Positions 7,856 through 18,530 of a DNA stretch of 41,804 bases are shown here, in pieces. The position numbers were made by a program, and so were the translations under genes. The number at the start of each line of letters is the position of its first letter. The stretch's first letter is position 1. Source of the DNA: Spirochaetales bacterium (GTDB taxonomy: Bacteria > Spirochaetota > Spirochaetia > DSM-2461); assembly GCA_016936115.1 (NCBI GenBank), contig JAFGPQ010000058.1:1-41804 (forward strand), read 5' to 3'. The notes below the pieces were generated by a model. It was not told where the DNA came from and made no database searches. It saw only the letters and a list, made by a program, of their open reading frames with translations.

Positions 7856-7874
7856 TTATATTCAGGGGGATATT

Positions 7875-10800
7875 GTGTTTGAACGAGATAAGGCACACAA
7901 AAGAACATTTATAGGGACACCGGCAGAAGAAGTTGTCTCCATGCCCAATCTTATTGATATTCAGTTGTCATCGTATGAGAAATTTCTGCAGCTGGAACAT
8001 GTTAAGAGCGGTGAGCCCCTTGAGGATCGCGGATTACAGAGTGTCTTTGAATCTATTTTTCCCATAGAGAGCGCCAACGGCGAGTTGGTATTGGACTATG
8101 ACTTTTACACCCTCGATTTCGACGGGATAAAATTTGACGAAGAGGGGTGCAAGAAGAAGGGGCTGACCTTCGGCGTACCCGTAAAGGCGCGGATCAATCT
8201 GGTTTTCCAGAGCACCGGAGAAATTCGTCAGAAAGATATATACATGGGAGATATTCCTCTCATGACAGAGCGGGGAACTTTTATCATTAACGGCGCAGAG
8301 CGTGTCGTGGTTTCCCAGATCCACCGGTCTCCCGGTGTAATTTTTGCAAAAGATAAGGACCTGGTTTCTTCCCGGATTATTCCCTACCGCGGTTCCTGGC
8401 TGGAATTCGAAGTGGAAGGGAAGAAAGATCTCATTTATACAAAAATCGACCGTAAAAAGAAGATTCTAGGTACTCTTTTTCTCCGGGCCCTCGGTTACGA
8501 TACCCGGGAGAAGATCATCGATCTCTTCTACAAAACCAAGAAAATGAAGGTTGTTCCCAACAAGGAAGGGGAGAAATCTCTCAACGGCCGCGTTCTGGCT
8601 CGTGCCGTAACGGTAGAGGTAGACGGGGAAGAGAAGAAACTCTACTCCGCCGGTGTAAAGATTTACCCTAATGACATAGATGAGTTGGTACATTCCGCCG
8701 TAGAGAGTGTTTCCGTTATTGATTTCACCGCCAAGGGGTCCCTTAACTCCCAGGTCATTATCAACTGTTTTGATCGGGAAGAGTCCCGTTTTAACGGTGA
8801 CGAGATTTCCGACGAACCCTCCCGGGCCGATGCCATTTCCACGATTTACTCCATCCTCATGCCCGGAGAACCCATTACCATCGAAAACGCCGAGAAGGAC
8901 CTGAACTCCATGTTCTTCTCCTCCCGCCGTTACGATCTGGGCCTTGTGGGCCGGTATAAGCTTAACAAGAAATTCGATCACGGCGTCTCCATGGAAGAAC
9001 ATGTTCTGACCCGGGAAGATATCACCCGTACCATGGATTGGCTCATCCGCGTTTACGAAGGCGATGAGAATGTGGACGATATCGACCATCTGGGCAACCG
9101 GCGCGTCCGTTCCGTGGGCGAGCTTCTCGAGAATGCTCTCAAGACCGCCTTCACCAGAATGGAAAGAATCTCCAAGGAGAGAATGTCCCTCAAGGATGTG
9201 GAAACTCTCAAGCCTCAGGATCTGATCTCCATAAAGCCTGTTGTGGCGGCGATTAAGGAATTTTTCGGTTCCAGTCAGCTCTCCCAGTTTATGGACCAGG
9301 TCAACCCTCTGGCGGAACTGACCCATAAGCGTCGTCTGAACGCCTTGGGACCGGGCGGTCTTTCCCGGGACAGAGCCGGTTTTGAGGTACGTGACGTACA
9401 CTATACCCACTATGGAAGAATGTGTCCCATCGAAACGCCTGAAGGTCCGAATATCGGTCTGATCGTTTCGCTGGCCAACTATACCAGAGTCAATGACTAC
9501 GGTTTTCTGGAAACCCCCTACCGCAAGGTTGTGAACGGGGTGGCCACGAAAGAGGTGGAATACCTCTCTGCCATGGACGAAGAGAGGAATTTCATCGCCC
9601 AGGCCAGTGCCGTCATTGATAAGGACGGGAACTACCGTGAAAAAGCCGTTGCCGTAAGACGGTCCGGTGACTATACGGTCCAGGATCCCAAGGACATCAG
9701 CTACATGGACGTATCCCCCCGTCAGATTATCTCTACGGCGGCGTCCCTGATCCCCTTCCTGGAGCATGACGATGCCAACCGTGCCCTCATGGGCTGTAAC
9801 ATGCAGCGTCAGGCTGTACCTCTCATGTTCCCCGAGGCACCCCTCGTCGGAACCGGCATGGAAGGAAAAGCGGCCTACGACTCCGGTGTCGTTGCCAAGG
9901 CTAAGAGAGCCGGTACGGTTGCCTATGTAAGCGCCACGGAAATTGTTATCGATCCGGAAGAAAAAACCGGTCCCGAGGACAAGGACGTGTATAGCCTGCA
10001 AAAGTTCAGAAGAACGAATCAGGATACCTGTTTCAACCAGAGACCTATCGTCAAACTGGGCGAATATGTTCCCAAGGGCGGCGTTATGGCCGACGGACCT
10101 TCAACGGCAAACGGCGAGCTTTCCCTCGGACGGAACCTTCTGGTGGGATTCGTTCCCTGGAACGGTTACAACTACGAGGATGCCGTTCTTATCTCTGAGA
10201 AAGTAGTGAAAGAGGATTATTACACCTCTATTCATATTAAAGAGTTCAGCACGGAGATTCGGGAAACCAAGCTCGGCCCCGAAAAGCTGACCCGGGATAT
10301 CCCCAATGTTTCCGACAAGGCTCTGGAGAATCTGGACGCCGAAGGTATTATCCGGGTGGGCGCCAAGGTTCACTCCGGCGATGTCCTGGTGGGTAAGGTA
10401 ACTCCCAAATCCGAAACGGAAACGACCCCTGAGTTCAAGCTGCTTAACTCCATCTTCGGTGAGAAGGCGAAGGAGGTACGCGATTCGTCTCTGAGGCTCC
10501 CCCACGGCGCCGAGGGAACGATTATCGATATACAAAGACTCAAAAGATCCGAAGGGGACGACTTGAGCCCCGGTGTTGACGAAGTTGTCAAGGTCCTTCT
10601 GGCTACCAAGAGGAAGCTGAAAGAGGGCGATAAGATGGCCGGCCGACATGGAAACAAGGGTGTTGTCGCCCTGGTTCTGCCCGAAGAGGATATGCCCTTC
10701 ATGGAGGACGGAACTCCCCTGGAAGTCTGTTTGAACCCGCTTGGTGTACCTTCCCGTATGAATATCGGCCAGATCATGGAAACCATGCTCGGTATGGCCG

Positions 10801-11372
10801 GTGCTCAGCTGGGCAGAATGTATGAGACCCCCGTATTCCAGTCCGTTTCCACCGAGGAAATAAATAATCAGCTGGCCGAAGCGGGTATACCCGAAGCTTC
10901 AAAGATTCAGCTGCGCGACGGACGGACCGGCGATCTGCTGGACAATCCTGTATTCGTAGGGTACATGTACTACCTGAAGCTGCATCACCTGGTTGATGAC
11001 AAGATGCACGCCCGTTCAACCGGACCCTACTCGCTGGTAACCCAGCAGCCCCTGGGCGGAAAGGCCCAGTTCGGCGGTCAGCGTCTGGGAGAGATGGAAG
11101 TATGGGCCCTCGAGGCTTACGGTGCTGCCAATACGCTGCAGGAGCTTATGACGATCAAGTCCGACGATATGACCGGACGAACCAAGATTTACGAAGCGAT
11201 CGTCAAGGGGGACGCCACCACTAGTGCCGGTATCCCCGAATCGTTCAACGTACTGGTGCAGGAGCTGAGAGGATTGGCTCTGGATGTGGAAATATTCGAC
11301 TCCAAGGGTAAGCAGGTTCCCTTTACCGAACGGGATGAGGAACTGCTGAATAGACAGGATAACCGCTTCTAA
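7875..11372 (+). CDS. rpoB: DNA-directed RNA polymerase subunit beta
   Basis: The 1165-residue beta subunit of RNA polymerase. Rifampicin cluster I is [11 protein letters not shown] to [10 protein letters not shown] (residues 465-489 and on), with Asn489 at the E. coli Ser531 position. The catalytic-centre region [10 protein letters not shown] is near residues 920-929, and the C-terminal clamp part [12 protein letters not shown] is near 1074. The GTG at 7875 was chosen because AGGGGGA (7864-7870) is an excellent ribosome binding site and the protein then begins [14 protein letters not shown], similar to other spirochaete RpoB starts. A GTG at 7848 in the same frame lies inside the 3' arm of the hairpin and lacks a binding site. 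rpoC follows after 13 bases. Confidence 0.97.
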   Translation: MFERDKAHKRTFIGTPAEEVVSMPNLIDIQLSSYEKFLQLEHVKSGEPLEDRGLQSVFESIFPIESANGELVLDYDFYTLDFDGIKFDEEGCKKKGLTFGVPVKARINLVFQSTGEIRQKDIYMGDIPLMTERGTFIINGAERVVVSQIHRSPGVIFAKDKDLVSSRIIPYRGSWLEFEVEGKKDLIYTKIDRKKKILGTLFLRALGYDTREKIIDLFYKTKKMKVVPNKEGEKSLNGRVLARAVTVEVDGEEKKLYSAGVKIYPNDIDELVHSAVESVSVIDFTAKGSLNSQVIINCFDREESRFNGDEISDEPSRADAISTIYSILMPGEPITIENAEKDLNSMFFSSRRYDLGLVGRYKLNKKFDHGVSMEEHVLTREDITRTMDWLIRVYEGDENVDDIDHLGNRRVRSVGELLENALKTAFTRMERISKERMSLKDVETLKPQDLISIKPVVAAIKEFFGSSQLSQFMDQVNPLAELTHKRRLNALGPGGLSRDRAGFEVRDVHYTHYGRMCPIETPEGPNIGLIVSLANYTRVNDYGFLETPYRKVVNGVATKEVEYLSAMDEERNFIAQASAVIDKDGNYREKAVAVRRSGDYTVQDPKDISYMDVSPRQIISTAASLIPFLEHDDANRALMGCNMQRQAVPLMFPEAPLVGTGMEGKAAYDSGVVAKAKRAGTVAYVSATEIVIDPEEKTGPEDKDVYSLQKFRRTNQDTCFNQRPIVKLGEYVPKGGVMADGPSTANGELSLGRNLLVGFVPWNGYNYEDAVLISEKVVKEDYYTSIHIKEFSTEIRETKLGPEKLTRDIPNVSDKALENLDAEGIIRVGAKVHSGDVLVGKVTPKSETETTPEFKLLNSIFGEKAKEVRDSSLRLPHGAEGTIIDIQRLKRSEGDDLSPGVDEVVKVLLATKRKLKEGDKMAGRHGNKGVVALVLPEEDMPFMEDGTPLEVCLNPLGVPSRMNIGQIMETMLGMAGAQLGRMYETPVFQSVSTEEINNQLAEAGIPEASKIQLRDGRTGDLLDNPVFVGYMYYLKLHHLVDDKMHARSTGPYSLVTQQPLGGKAQFGGQRLGEMEVWALEAYGAANTLQELMTIKSDDMTGRTKIYEAIVKGDATTSAGIPESFNVLVQELRGLALDVEIFDSKGKQVPFTERDEELLNRQDNRF

Positions 11373-11385
11373 GAGGAGGGATTTG

Positions 11386-14300
11386 ATGAAAGATATACAG
11401 GACTTTGACAGCCTGAAAATTAAACTGGCCTCGCCCGATCAGATTAGGGCCTGGTCTTACGGCGAAGTAAAAAAGCCGGAAACCATAAATTACCGGACCC
11501 TCCGACCGGAAAAGGACGGTCTTTTCTGCGAGAGGATTTTCGGTACCACCAAGGAGTGGGAATGTTACTGCGGTAAGTTCAAATCCATCCGTTACAAGGG
11601 TGTGATCTGTGACCGCTGTGGCGTCGAAGTAACCCACTTTAAGGTCAGAAGGGAGAGAATGGGCCATATCGAACTGGCTTCTCCCGTTTCCCATATCTGG
11701 TACTACCGCTCCGTGCCCTCCCGCATGGGACTGCTGCTTGATCTTTCCATCGCCGCTCTCCGGTCCGTGCTTTACTATGAGAAGTACATCGTAACCGAAG
11801 TGGGTGATACGGATCTGCACAAAATGCAGCTTCTCACAGAGGAGGAGTATGTCGAAGCCCGCGAGCGCTACGGTATGTCCTTCTCCGCCGGTATGGGTGC
11901 CGAAGGTATCCGCACCCTCCTGGAGAACCTGGACCTGGAAGGTCTTAGTCAGGAACTGCGCGCCAAGATGATCGAAAAGGGTGCCAAGGCCGATAAGAGA
12001 CTTCTCAAGAGAATAGAAATCGTTGAGAATTTCCGGGATTCCGTGAATAAGCCCGAATGGATGATTCTGGATGTTATTCCTGTGATTCCCCCCGAACTGA
12101 GACCCATGGTTCAGCTTGACGGAGGACGGTTCGCCACTTCCGACCTGAATGATCTGTACAGAAGGGTAATCAACAGAAACAACCGTCTCAAGAGACTCAT
12201 GGCTGTAAACGCCCCCGATATCATCATCCGGAATGAAAAACGGATGCTTCAGGACGCGGTTGACGCCCTCTTTGACAATACGAAGAAGAAGAAAGTGGTC
12301 AAGGGTGCTTCAAACAGACCCCTCAAGTCTCTCTCTGATCTTCTCAAGGGTAAGCAGGGCCGTTTCCGCCAGAACCTCCTGGGTAAGCGCGTTGACTACT
12401 CCGGCCGTTCCGTTATTATCGTAGGTCCTTCTCTGAAGTTGCACCAGTGCGGTCTTCCCGCCAAGATGGCTCTGGAACTCTACAAGCCCTTTATCATGAA
12501 AAAACTCGTCGATAAAGACGTGGTTTACAATATCAAGAAAGCTAAAAACCTGGTGGAACAGGAAACCAGCGAAGTATGGGCTGTTCTTGACGAAGTGGTC
12601 AAGGAACATCCGGTCATGCTGAACCGTGCTCCCACCCTGCACCGTCTGGGTATCCAGGCTTTTGAGCCGGTTCTGGTGGAAGGAAAGGCTATCCGCCTGC
12701 ATCCCCTTGTCTGTACCGCATTCAATGCCGACTTTGACGGTGACCAGATGGCCGTTCATGTGCCCCTGACCCAGGGTGCCCAGATCGAGTGCTGGACCCT
12801 GATGCTCTCCAATACAAACCTCATGAACCCCGCCAACGGCCAGCCCGTGGTATTCCCCTCTCAGGATATGGTACTCGGTATCTACATGCTGACGAAGAAC
12901 AAGCCCGGAGCCAAGGGTGAGGGAAAGACCTTTACCAACGCCGAAGAGTGTCTCATGGCTCTTGAAGCGGGAAGTATCGGCTATGGTTCTCTGGTGAAAG
13001 TGAAAATCGACGGAGCTTTTGTCGAAACCACGGCGGGACGGGTCATCTTCAACGATCTCATGCCCGACTGTATCGACTATGTGAATGAGACCCTGGGTGA
13101 CAAGGAGATTAGAAAACTGATCGTCCAGACCCATGAAAAGTACGGCGCCGCCACCACCGTGACCATGCTGGACCTTATCAAAGATACCGGTTACCGCTAC
13201 GCTTTCAAGCTGGGCGCCACCATCGGCATGGATGATATCGTTGTTCCCGATGAAAAGAAGAAGCTGATTGCCGATGCCAATGCGGAAGTAGAGACGATCC
13301 AGAATCAGTACCGTTCCGGACATATTACCTCCGATGAAAGATACAACAAGGTTGTCGAGGTCTGGAGTAAGACCAACGAAGAGCTCACCAATGTGATGAT
13401 GGCTCACCTCAAAGTCGACCGAGGCGGATTTAACAACGTCTATATGATGGCCGACTCCGGGGCGAGAGGTTCCCGTAACCAGATCCGTCAGCTCGCCGGT
13501 ATGCGCGGTCTGATGGCCAAGCCCTCCGGCGATATCATCGAGCTGCCCATCCGTTCGAACTTCAAGGAAGGTCTTTCGGTAATAGAGTTCTTTATCTCCA
13601 CCAACGGTGCCCGTAAGGGGCTGGCCGATACGGCGCTTAAGACCGCCGACGCGGGTTACCTGACCAGGCGTCTTGTGGATATCGCCCAGGATGTGGTTGT
13701 CAACGAGGATGACTGCGGTACCATCAACGGTATTGAGCAGTTCGCCCTGAAAGACGGTGAAGAAATCGTTGAATCCCTGGCCGACAGAATCTCCGGTAGA
13801 TTTACTCTGGAGCGCGTTAAGCACCCCATTACCGGGGAAGTTCTGATCGACGTTAACGAAGAAATCACCGATTCCGTTGCCCGTCAGCTCGAAGAGATCG
13901 GTGTGGAATCGGTAAAGGTCAGAACTGTACTTACCTGTGAGGCCAAGCACGGCGTTTGCCGCAAGTGTTACGGCCGGGACCTGGCTTCCAAGAAAACCGT
14001 TCATATCGGTGAAGCCGTAGGTATCATTGCCGCCCAGTCGATCGGACAGCCCGGTACGCAGCTCACCATGAGAACCTTCCACGTAGGTGGTACGGCCAGC
14101 ACCGTATCCGAGGACAACAGAATAGCCCTTCGCTATCCCGTTCTCGTACAGGAAGTGATCGGTAACCGCGTTTCCCTGAATGATAACAAGACTCTTTTCA
14201 CAAGAAAGGGTTTTATTTCCGTAGCTAAAGTACTCGAAGAGGTCGCCCTTGAGGGATCCGATAAGGTTCTCGTCGAGGACGGCCAGAAAGTAATCAAAGG

Positions 14301-15633
14301 TGAGCCGATTATCAAACGGGGCAAGGAGGAAGTCCTTGCCGACGATATCGCATTCGTCGCCTTTCACGGTAAAAAACTGCTGCTTATCGCCCAGACCCAG
14401 AAGCTTGAGATAAGAAACGGTTCTACCCTGATGGTTGAGGACGGCCAGATCGTACCGGGAGATGAATCCATCGCGATCTTCGATCCCTTCAGTGATCCTA
14501 TCATTGCCGAGCAGAGCGGTAAGGTCAGATTCGAAGATATCCACGAAGGTTCCACCCTGAGAAAAGAAGTCAACGATGACACGGGCAACATAGAGCTCAA
14601 AATCACCGAATTCTCCCTGGAGTCCATGCAGCCCCGTATTCTTCTTATTAATGAGGATGACGAGGAGGTCGGTTCTTACCACCTTCCCGGAAATGCCTAT
14701 CTGAACGTGGAAAACGGTCAGAATGTCAAAGCCGGTACGATTCTGGCTAAGATGCTCAAGGAGAGTGCCAAAACCCAGGATATTACCGGTGGTCTTCCCC
14801 GGGTCGGTGAGCTTTTCGAAGCAAGACGGCCCCGTGAAGCGGCGGTTCTTGCCAGTGTCAGCGGTACGGTTAAGTTCAGCGGTATTTCCAAGGGCAAGCG
14901 CCTCGTGGATATCGTTGACCCCTATGACCGGGAGTACAAGCATCAGATTCCCATGGGGAAGCACTTGCTCGTCAGAGACGGAGACCCGGTTGAAGCGGCT
15001 GAGCCTCTTTGCGACGGTGCCATCGATCCCCATGATATCCTGGAGATTAAAGGTGAGAACGCCCTTCAGTCCTTTCTCGTTGACGAGGTTCAGGAAGTAT
15101 ACCGGATGCAGGGCGTTACCATAAACGACAAGCACATCGGCGTCATCATCAGACAGATGATGAAGAAGGTGGAGATCGTTGATGTGGGTGATACGAACTT
15201 TATTTTCGGCCAGCATGTGGACAAGTATGTTTTCCGCAAGGAGAACGAAAAGGTAGTACGCGAAGGCGGTCTTCCCGCCATTGCCAAGCCCCTGCTGCTG
15301 GGTATCACCCGGGCGTCGCTGAATATCGACTCCTGGATTTCTGCGGCCTCCTTTCAGGAGACCACCAGGGTTCTGACCAACGCGGCGATCGCCGGTCAGT
15401 ACGATTACCTGCGGGGTCTGAAGGAGAATGTTATCATAGGGCATATGATTCCTGCCGGTACCGGTATGAAGCAGTATAAGGAGATGAAGCTCTTCACCGA
15501 TGAGCAGAGTGACCTTGATGCCCATGTTCAGGAAGTTCTCGAACAGAGACGCAAGGAGAAGGAAGCCGAAGCGGCAGCCATGGCGGAAGATGAAAAACTC
15601 GCCAGCCTGGATGCTAATTTATCGGATGACTGA
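11386..15633 (+). CDS. rpoC: DNA-directed RNA polymerase subunit beta'
   Basis: The 1415-residue beta' subunit. The N-terminal zinc site uses Cys60, Cys62, Cys75 and Cys78 (CYCG and CDRC). The catalytic magnesium loop [12 protein letters not shown] starts at residue 447. The second zinc site is Cys777, Cys851, Cys858 and Cys861 (CRKC). The trigger-loop region is [18 protein letters not shown]. The C-terminus ends in a Lys/Glu/Ala-rich helix. GAGGAGGG (11373-11380) supports the ATG at 11386; a TTG one codon earlier is unlikely. A large open frame on the opposite strand is a composition artefact. Confidence 0.98.
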   Translation: MKDIQDFDSLKIKLASPDQIRAWSYGEVKKPETINYRTLRPEKDGLFCERIFGTTKEWECYCGKFKSIRYKGVICDRCGVEVTHFKVRRERMGHIELASPVSHIWYYRSVPSRMGLLLDLSIAALRSVLYYEKYIVTEVGDTDLHKMQLLTEEEYVEARERYGMSFSAGMGAEGIRTLLENLDLEGLSQELRAKMIEKGAKADKRLLKRIEIVENFRDSVNKPEWMILDVIPVIPPELRPMVQLDGGRFATSDLNDLYRRVINRNNRLKRLMAVNAPDIIIRNEKRMLQDAVDALFDNTKKKKVVKGASNRPLKSLSDLLKGKQGRFRQNLLGKRVDYSGRSVIIVGPSLKLHQCGLPAKMALELYKPFIMKKLVDKDVVYNIKKAKNLVEQETSEVWAVLDEVVKEHPVMLNRAPTLHRLGIQAFEPVLVEGKAIRLHPLVCTAFNADFDGDQMAVHVPLTQGAQIECWTLMLSNTNLMNPANGQPVVFPSQDMVLGIYMLTKNKPGAKGEGKTFTNAEECLMALEAGSIGYGSLVKVKIDGAFVETTAGRVIFNDLMPDCIDYVNETLGDKEIRKLIVQTHEKYGAATTVTMLDLIKDTGYRYAFKLGATIGMDDIVVPDEKKKLIADANAEVETIQNQYRSGHITSDERYNKVVEVWSKTNEELTNVMMAHLKVDRGGFNNVYMMADSGARGSRNQIRQLAGMRGLMAKPSGDIIELPIRSNFKEGLSVIEFFISTNGARKGLADTALKTADAGYLTRRLVDIAQDVVVNEDDCGTINGIEQFALKDGEEIVESLADRISGRFTLERVKHPITGEVLIDVNEEITDSVARQLEEIGVESVKVRTVLTCEAKHGVCRKCYGRDLASKKTVHIGEAVGIIAAQSIGQPGTQLTMRTFHVGGTASTVSEDNRIALRYPVLVQEVIGNRVSLNDNKTLFTRKGFISVAKVLEEVALEGSDKVLVEDGQKVIKGEPIIKRGKEEVLADDIAFVAFHGKKLLLIAQTQKLEIRNGSTLMVEDGQIVPGDESIAIFDPFSDPIIAEQSGKVRFEDIHEGSTLRKEVNDDTGNIELKITEFSLESMQPRILLINEDDEEVGSYHLPGNAYLNVENGQNVKAGTILAKMLKESAKTQDITGGLPRVGELFEARRPREAAVLASVSGTVKFSGISKGKRLVDIVDPYDREYKHQIPMGKHLLVRDGDPVEAAEPLCDGAIDPHDILEIKGENALQSFLVDEVQEVYRMQGVTINDKHIGVIIRQMMKKVEIVDVGDTNFIFGQHVDKYVFRKENEKVVREGGLPAIAKPLLLGITRASLNIDSWISAASFQETTRVLTNAAIAGQYDYLRGLKENVIIGHMIPAGTGMKQYKEMKLFTDEQSDLDAHVQEVLEQRRKEKEAEAAAMAEDEKLASLDANLSDD

Positions 15634-15652
15634 AAAAAGGGTCCCGGTGCTA

Positions 15653-15681
15653 TTGACTTATAAATGGCGCTTTGTTATAGT
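15653..15681 (+). promoter_or_regulatory. sigma70-type promoter for rpsL-rpsG
   Basis: TTGACT (15653-15658) is followed after exactly 17 bases by TATAGT (15676-15681), each 5 of 6 to consensus. Transcription would start near 15688, giving a leader of about 43 bases before rpsL. It allows S12 and S7 to be made independently of rpoBC. Confidence 0.8.
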
Positions 15682-15730
15682 CTCTATGCTTCCGGGTTCA
15701 TGTTGATTTTATATAAGGAGAAAATTGTCA

Positions 15731-16105
15731 ATGCCGACGATTAATCAATTAGTAAGGAAAGGGAGAAAGGTAACCGTTGATAAGACGAAGTCACCTGCTC
15801 TTCAGTCCTGTCCTCAGAGAAGAGGCGTATGTACAAGAGTTATGACTATGACTCCCAAAAAGCCTAATTCCGCTCTGAGAAAGGTAGCGAGAGTCCGGCT
15901 GAGTAACGGCATGGAAGCTACGGCCTATATTCCCGGAATCGGTCACAACCTGCAGGAGCACTCTGTAGTTCTCCTTCGCGGTGGTAGAGTAAAAGATCTT
16001 CCCGGTGTGCGGTACCACATTATTCGTGGAACCAAGGACGCTCTGGGTGTAGATAAGAGAATGCAGGCTCGTTCCAAGTACGGAACCAAAAAGCCTAAGG
16101 CGTAG
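15731..16105 (+). CDS. rpsL: 30S ribosomal protein S12
   Basis: A 124-residue S12 of the decoding centre. It begins with the canonical [13 protein letters not shown] and contains [11 protein letters not shown], with the Lys that is changed in streptomycin-resistant mutants in its wild-type form, and [13 protein letters not shown], which carries the Asp that RimO methylthiolates in other bacteria. ATG 15731 is chosen over a TTG at 15725 because AAGGAG (15715-15720) is better spaced and the family starts at MPT. rpsG follows after eight bases. Confidence 0.98.
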   Translation: MPTINQLVRKGRKVTVDKTKSPALQSCPQRRGVCTRVMTMTPKKPNSALRKVARVRLSNGMEATAYIPGIGHNLQEHSVVLLRGGRVKDLPGVRYHIIRGTKDALGVDKRMQARSKYGTKKPKA

Positions 16106-16113
16106 GGGTAGTT

Positions 16114-16584
16114 ATGTCCAGAAGAAGAGAAGCACCCGTAAGGCCCATTAGTCCCGATGCAAAATACGGCAGTACGGTTGTAACGAAGTTTATCAGCCGC
16201 ATGATGGTGGATGGTAAAAGATCTGTAAGTGCCTCTGTTATGTATAAGGCGATGGCCATTATGGCTGACAAGTCCGAAAAAGATGCCCTCGAGGTTTTCC
16301 TCGGAGCCCTTGATAATGTAAAGCCCTCCTTTGAGGTGAAGTCCCGCCGTGTCGGTGGTTCCACTTATCAGGTTCCCATTGAAATCCGTGAGGTTCGCCG
16401 GGAGGCACTGGCCATGAGGTGGCTCATTGCCGCCGCCCGTTCCCGCAGTGGAAGAAGTATGGGGGAAAAGCTCAGTGCCGAACTCCTGGATGCTTTTAAT
16501 TCCACTGGAACCGCTTTTAAGAAAAAAGAGGATACCCACAGAATGGCTGAGGCTAACAAGGCTTTTAGTCACTATAAGTGGTAA
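16114..16584 (+). CDS. rpsG: 30S ribosomal protein S7
   Basis: A 156-residue S7, a primary 16S rRNA binder of the small-subunit head. Conserved parts include the N-terminal [41 protein letters not shown] and [12 protein letters not shown]. The ATG follows a GTAGGGGTAG stretch. In most bacteria fusA comes next, but here a 377-base non-coding region leads to tuf. Confidence 0.98.
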   Translation: MSRRREAPVRPISPDAKYGSTVVTKFISRMMVDGKRSVSASVMYKAMAIMADKSEKDALEVFLGALDNVKPSFEVKSRRVGGSTYQVPIEIREVRREALAMRWLIAAARSRSGRSMGEKLSAELLDAFNSTGTAFKKKEDTHRMAEANKAFSHYKW

Positions 16585-16894
16585 AATCCTTTTAGGATAG
16601 GGAATAGGCCGCTCGTTGAGCGGTTGTTCCTGTGATTTGTTTTGACCTGCGATATGTCTGCATGCAGACCTCTTTCGATGGGGCCGCCCTTTATGAGGCA
16701 TCAGCTAAACCGCCGGTTGATCGGTAGGTAGCGCTTCGGTAGTGGGTGAGTCAGTAATATTTTGTCTCTTCATGGTTGTTAGCCAATTGTTACGTCCTGT
16801 TCGTAAGACTTTTTCTGTATAAAAACATAAAACGGGTCATTGCGCTGTTGTATATGATCTTGACTTTTGTTAATATCATTGTGCCAATTTTAGG
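16585..16894 (+). other. non-coding region between rpsG and tuf, with three hairpins
   Basis: No convincing gene is present on either strand. Three inverted repeats lie in its first third. They are ATCCT/AGGAT with a 3-base loop (16586-16598), a longer stem with a CCGCTC/GAGCGG core and outer GGAA/TTCC (16601-16630), and the 14-bp palindrome GTCTGCATGCAGAC (16656-16669). None has a proper T run, so termination after rpsG is uncertain. The rest, including AACCG/CGGTT near 16710, shows no recognised RNA family. It is where fusA would normally lie. Confidence 0.6.
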
Positions 16895-16924
16895 TTGGCC
16901 GTAATTGATTGAATCAATTAATAT
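16895..16924 (+). promoter_or_regulatory. candidate tuf promoter enclosing a 19-bp palindrome
   Basis: TTGGCC (16895-16900) and TAATAT (16919-16924) are spaced by 18 bases. The spacer is almost entirely occupied by the perfect palindrome TAATTGATT-G-AATCAATTA (16902-16920), which also covers the start of the -10 box. This has the form of an operator. The -35 match is only moderate, so the promoter call is tentative while the palindrome is certain. Confidence 0.4.
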
Positions 16925-16961
16925 TATGTGTTTTTTTTGAAAGAGCCGAGGAGGATTTACG

Positions 16962-18149
16962 ATGGCTAAAGAAAAATTCAATAGGACGAAACCGCACGTT
17001 AACGTCGGAACCATTGGGCACGTAGACCACGGTAAGACGACTCTTACTGCGGCTATCTCTATGTATTGTGCAGCTAAGTCTGGCGATAAGATCATGTCTT
17101 ACGATCAGATTGACAACGCTCCCGAAGAAAGAGAACGTGGTATTACTATCAATACCCGGCACGTTGAGTACCAGACCGATGCACGTCACTACGCGCATGT
17201 TGACTGTCCCGGTCACGCCGACTATATCAAGAACATGATTACCGGTGCTGCCCAGATGGACGGTGGTATCCTTCTCGTTGCTGCGGATTCCGGTCCCGAA
17301 CCCCAGACCAGAGAACATATCCTTCTTGCCAAGCAGGTAGGTGTTCCCAAGCTGATCGTTTTCATGAATAAGCTTGACCTGGCTGACCCCGAACTGGTTG
17401 ACCTGGTAGAAATGGAAGTTCAGGAACTTCTTACCGAGTACGGTTTTGACGGCGATGAAACCCCCATTATCAAAGGTTCCGCTTTCGAGGCTATGTCTGC
17501 TCCCGAGGATGCAGAAAAAACCGCCTGTATCGAAGAGCTTCTGAATGCAATGGATACTTATTTCCCCGTTCCCGAAAGAGCGGTTGATAAGCCTTTCCTG
17601 ATGCCCATCGAAGATGTATTTTCCATCTCCGGTCGTGGTACCGTAGTTACCGGTAGAATCGAGTCCGGTGTTGTACACGTGGGTGATGAAATCGAGATCG
17701 TCGGCGTGCGGGAAACTCAGAAGACAACCTGTACCGGTGTAGAAATGTTTAACAAGCTTCTGGACGAAGGTCAGGCCGGTGATAACATCGGTGCACTTCT
17801 CCGTGGTGTTGACAAGAAGGAAGTAGAGAGAGGACAGGTTCTTTGTAAGCCCGGTTCCATTGCTCCCCACAAGAAGTTTGTTGCTTCTATTTACTGTCTT
17901 ACCAAGGACGAGGGTGGTCGTCACAATCCCTTCTTCTCCGGATATAGACCCCAGTTCTACTTCAGAACTACCGATATTACCGGTACCGTTACTCTGCCCG
18001 AAGATAAGCAGATGGTTATGCCCGGTGACAACACTGTGATCAACGCAGAGCTGATTCACCCCATCGCCATGGATAAGGGACTTCGGTTCGCTATCCGCGA
18101 AGGTGGTAGAACTGTTGCTTCCGGTCAGGTAACTGATATTACGGAATAG
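16962..18149 (+). CDS. tuf: translation elongation factor Tu
   Basis: A 395-residue EF-Tu that delivers aminoacyl-tRNA to the ribosome as a GTP complex. The P-loop GHVDHGKT is at residues 19-26, the switch region RERGITIN follows, then DCPGH (G3) and NKLD (G4). Domains 2 and 3 include [17 protein letters not shown] and the C-terminal [17 protein letters not shown] strong GAGGAGGA (16949-16955) precedes the ATG. It is placed directly upstream of rpsJ, as remembered for Treponema and Borrelia. Confidence 0.98.
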   Translation: MAKEKFNRTKPHVNVGTIGHVDHGKTTLTAAISMYCAAKSGDKIMSYDQIDNAPEERERGITINTRHVEYQTDARHYAHVDCPGHADYIKNMITGAAQMDGGILLVAADSGPEPQTREHILLAKQVGVPKLIVFMNKLDLADPELVDLVEMEVQELLTEYGFDGDETPIIKGSAFEAMSAPEDAEKTACIEELLNAMDTYFPVPERAVDKPFLMPIEDVFSISGRGTVVTGRIESGVVHVGDEIEIVGVRETQKTTCTGVEMFNKLLDEGQAGDNIGALLRGVDKKEVERGQVLCKPGSIAPHKKFVASIYCLTKDEGGRHNPFFSGYRPQFYFRTTDITGTVTLPEDKQMVMPGDNTVINAELIHPIAMDKGLRFAIREGGRTVASGQVTDITE

Positions 18150-18160
18150 TAAATTGGAGA

Positions 18161-18192
18161 GGCGCTCCTCCTTAAGCAGGGGAGCGCTTTTT
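18161..18192 (+). terminator. hairpin with T run between tuf and rpsJ (terminator or attenuator)
   Basis: GGCGCTCC (18161-18168) pairs with GGAGCGCT (18181-18188; seven Watson-Crick pairs plus one G-T), followed by TTTTT (18188-18192). This is intrinsic-terminator form, but rpsJ starts only 15 bases later with no promoter between, so partial read-through or controlled antitermination is expected. CCTCC (18167-18171) is complementary to the rpsJ ribosome binding site GGAGG (18198-18202), and GGGAG (18180-18184) can pair with CTCCC (18193-18197), so mutually exclusive folds are possible. Confidence 0.65.
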
Positions 18193-18206
18193 CTCCCGGA
18201 GGAATA

Positions 18207-18515
18207 ATGGCTAACGAAAAGATTAGAGTAAGGTTAAGAGGATTTGATGCAGAATTGGTTGATCAGAGTGCCCGTTCTATCGTAGATGCGGCACAGAAGA
18301 AAGGAGCCAGAGTTTCTGGTCCTGTTCCTCTCCCTACAAAAATCAATAAATTTACGGTTTTAAAATCAACCTTTGTTAATAAAAAGTCTCGGGAACAGTT
18401 CGAGATGAGAACGCATAAGAGATTGATTGATATACTTGAACCAACCTCTGCTGTAATGGACGCTCTGATGGGACTTGAACTTCCCGCCGGAGTTGATGTC
18501 GATATCAAACAGTAA
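18207..18515 (+). CDS. rpsJ: 30S ribosomal protein S10
   Basis: A 102-residue S10 of the small-subunit head, also the NusE partner in antitermination complexes. Conserved segments are [32 protein letters not shown] and the loop [17 protein letters not shown] is close to the ATG. It is the first gene of the S10 cluster, separated from tuf only by the hairpin region. Confidence 0.98.
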   Translation: MANEKIRVRLRGFDAELVDQSARSIVDAAQKKGARVSGPVPLPTKINKFTVLKSTFVNKKSREQFEMRTHKRLIDILEPTSAVMDALMGLELPAGVDVDIKQ

Positions 18516-18530
18516 GTTAGTAGGAATAAT

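Noticed and set aside
8466-10001. 511-residue open frame on the minus strand opposite rpoB
   Set aside because: Same reason as the rpoC case: it is a by-product of codon bias in a long conserved gene.
12310-15525. 1071-residue open frame on the minus strand opposite rpoC
   Set aside because: It mirrors rpoC codon usage, has no ribosome binding site and no recognisable protein motif, and rpoC on the plus strand is certain.
16654-16731. 25-codon open frame that could be a leader peptide upstream of tuf
   Set aside because: No ribosome binding site, no run of a regulatory amino acid, and it covers the palindrome at 16656-16669, which is better explained as nucleic-acid structure.
16860-16888. 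TTGACT at 16860 as the -35 box of tuf
   Set aside because: No acceptable -10 hexamer lies 16-18 bases downstream (GCCAAT or CCAATT).
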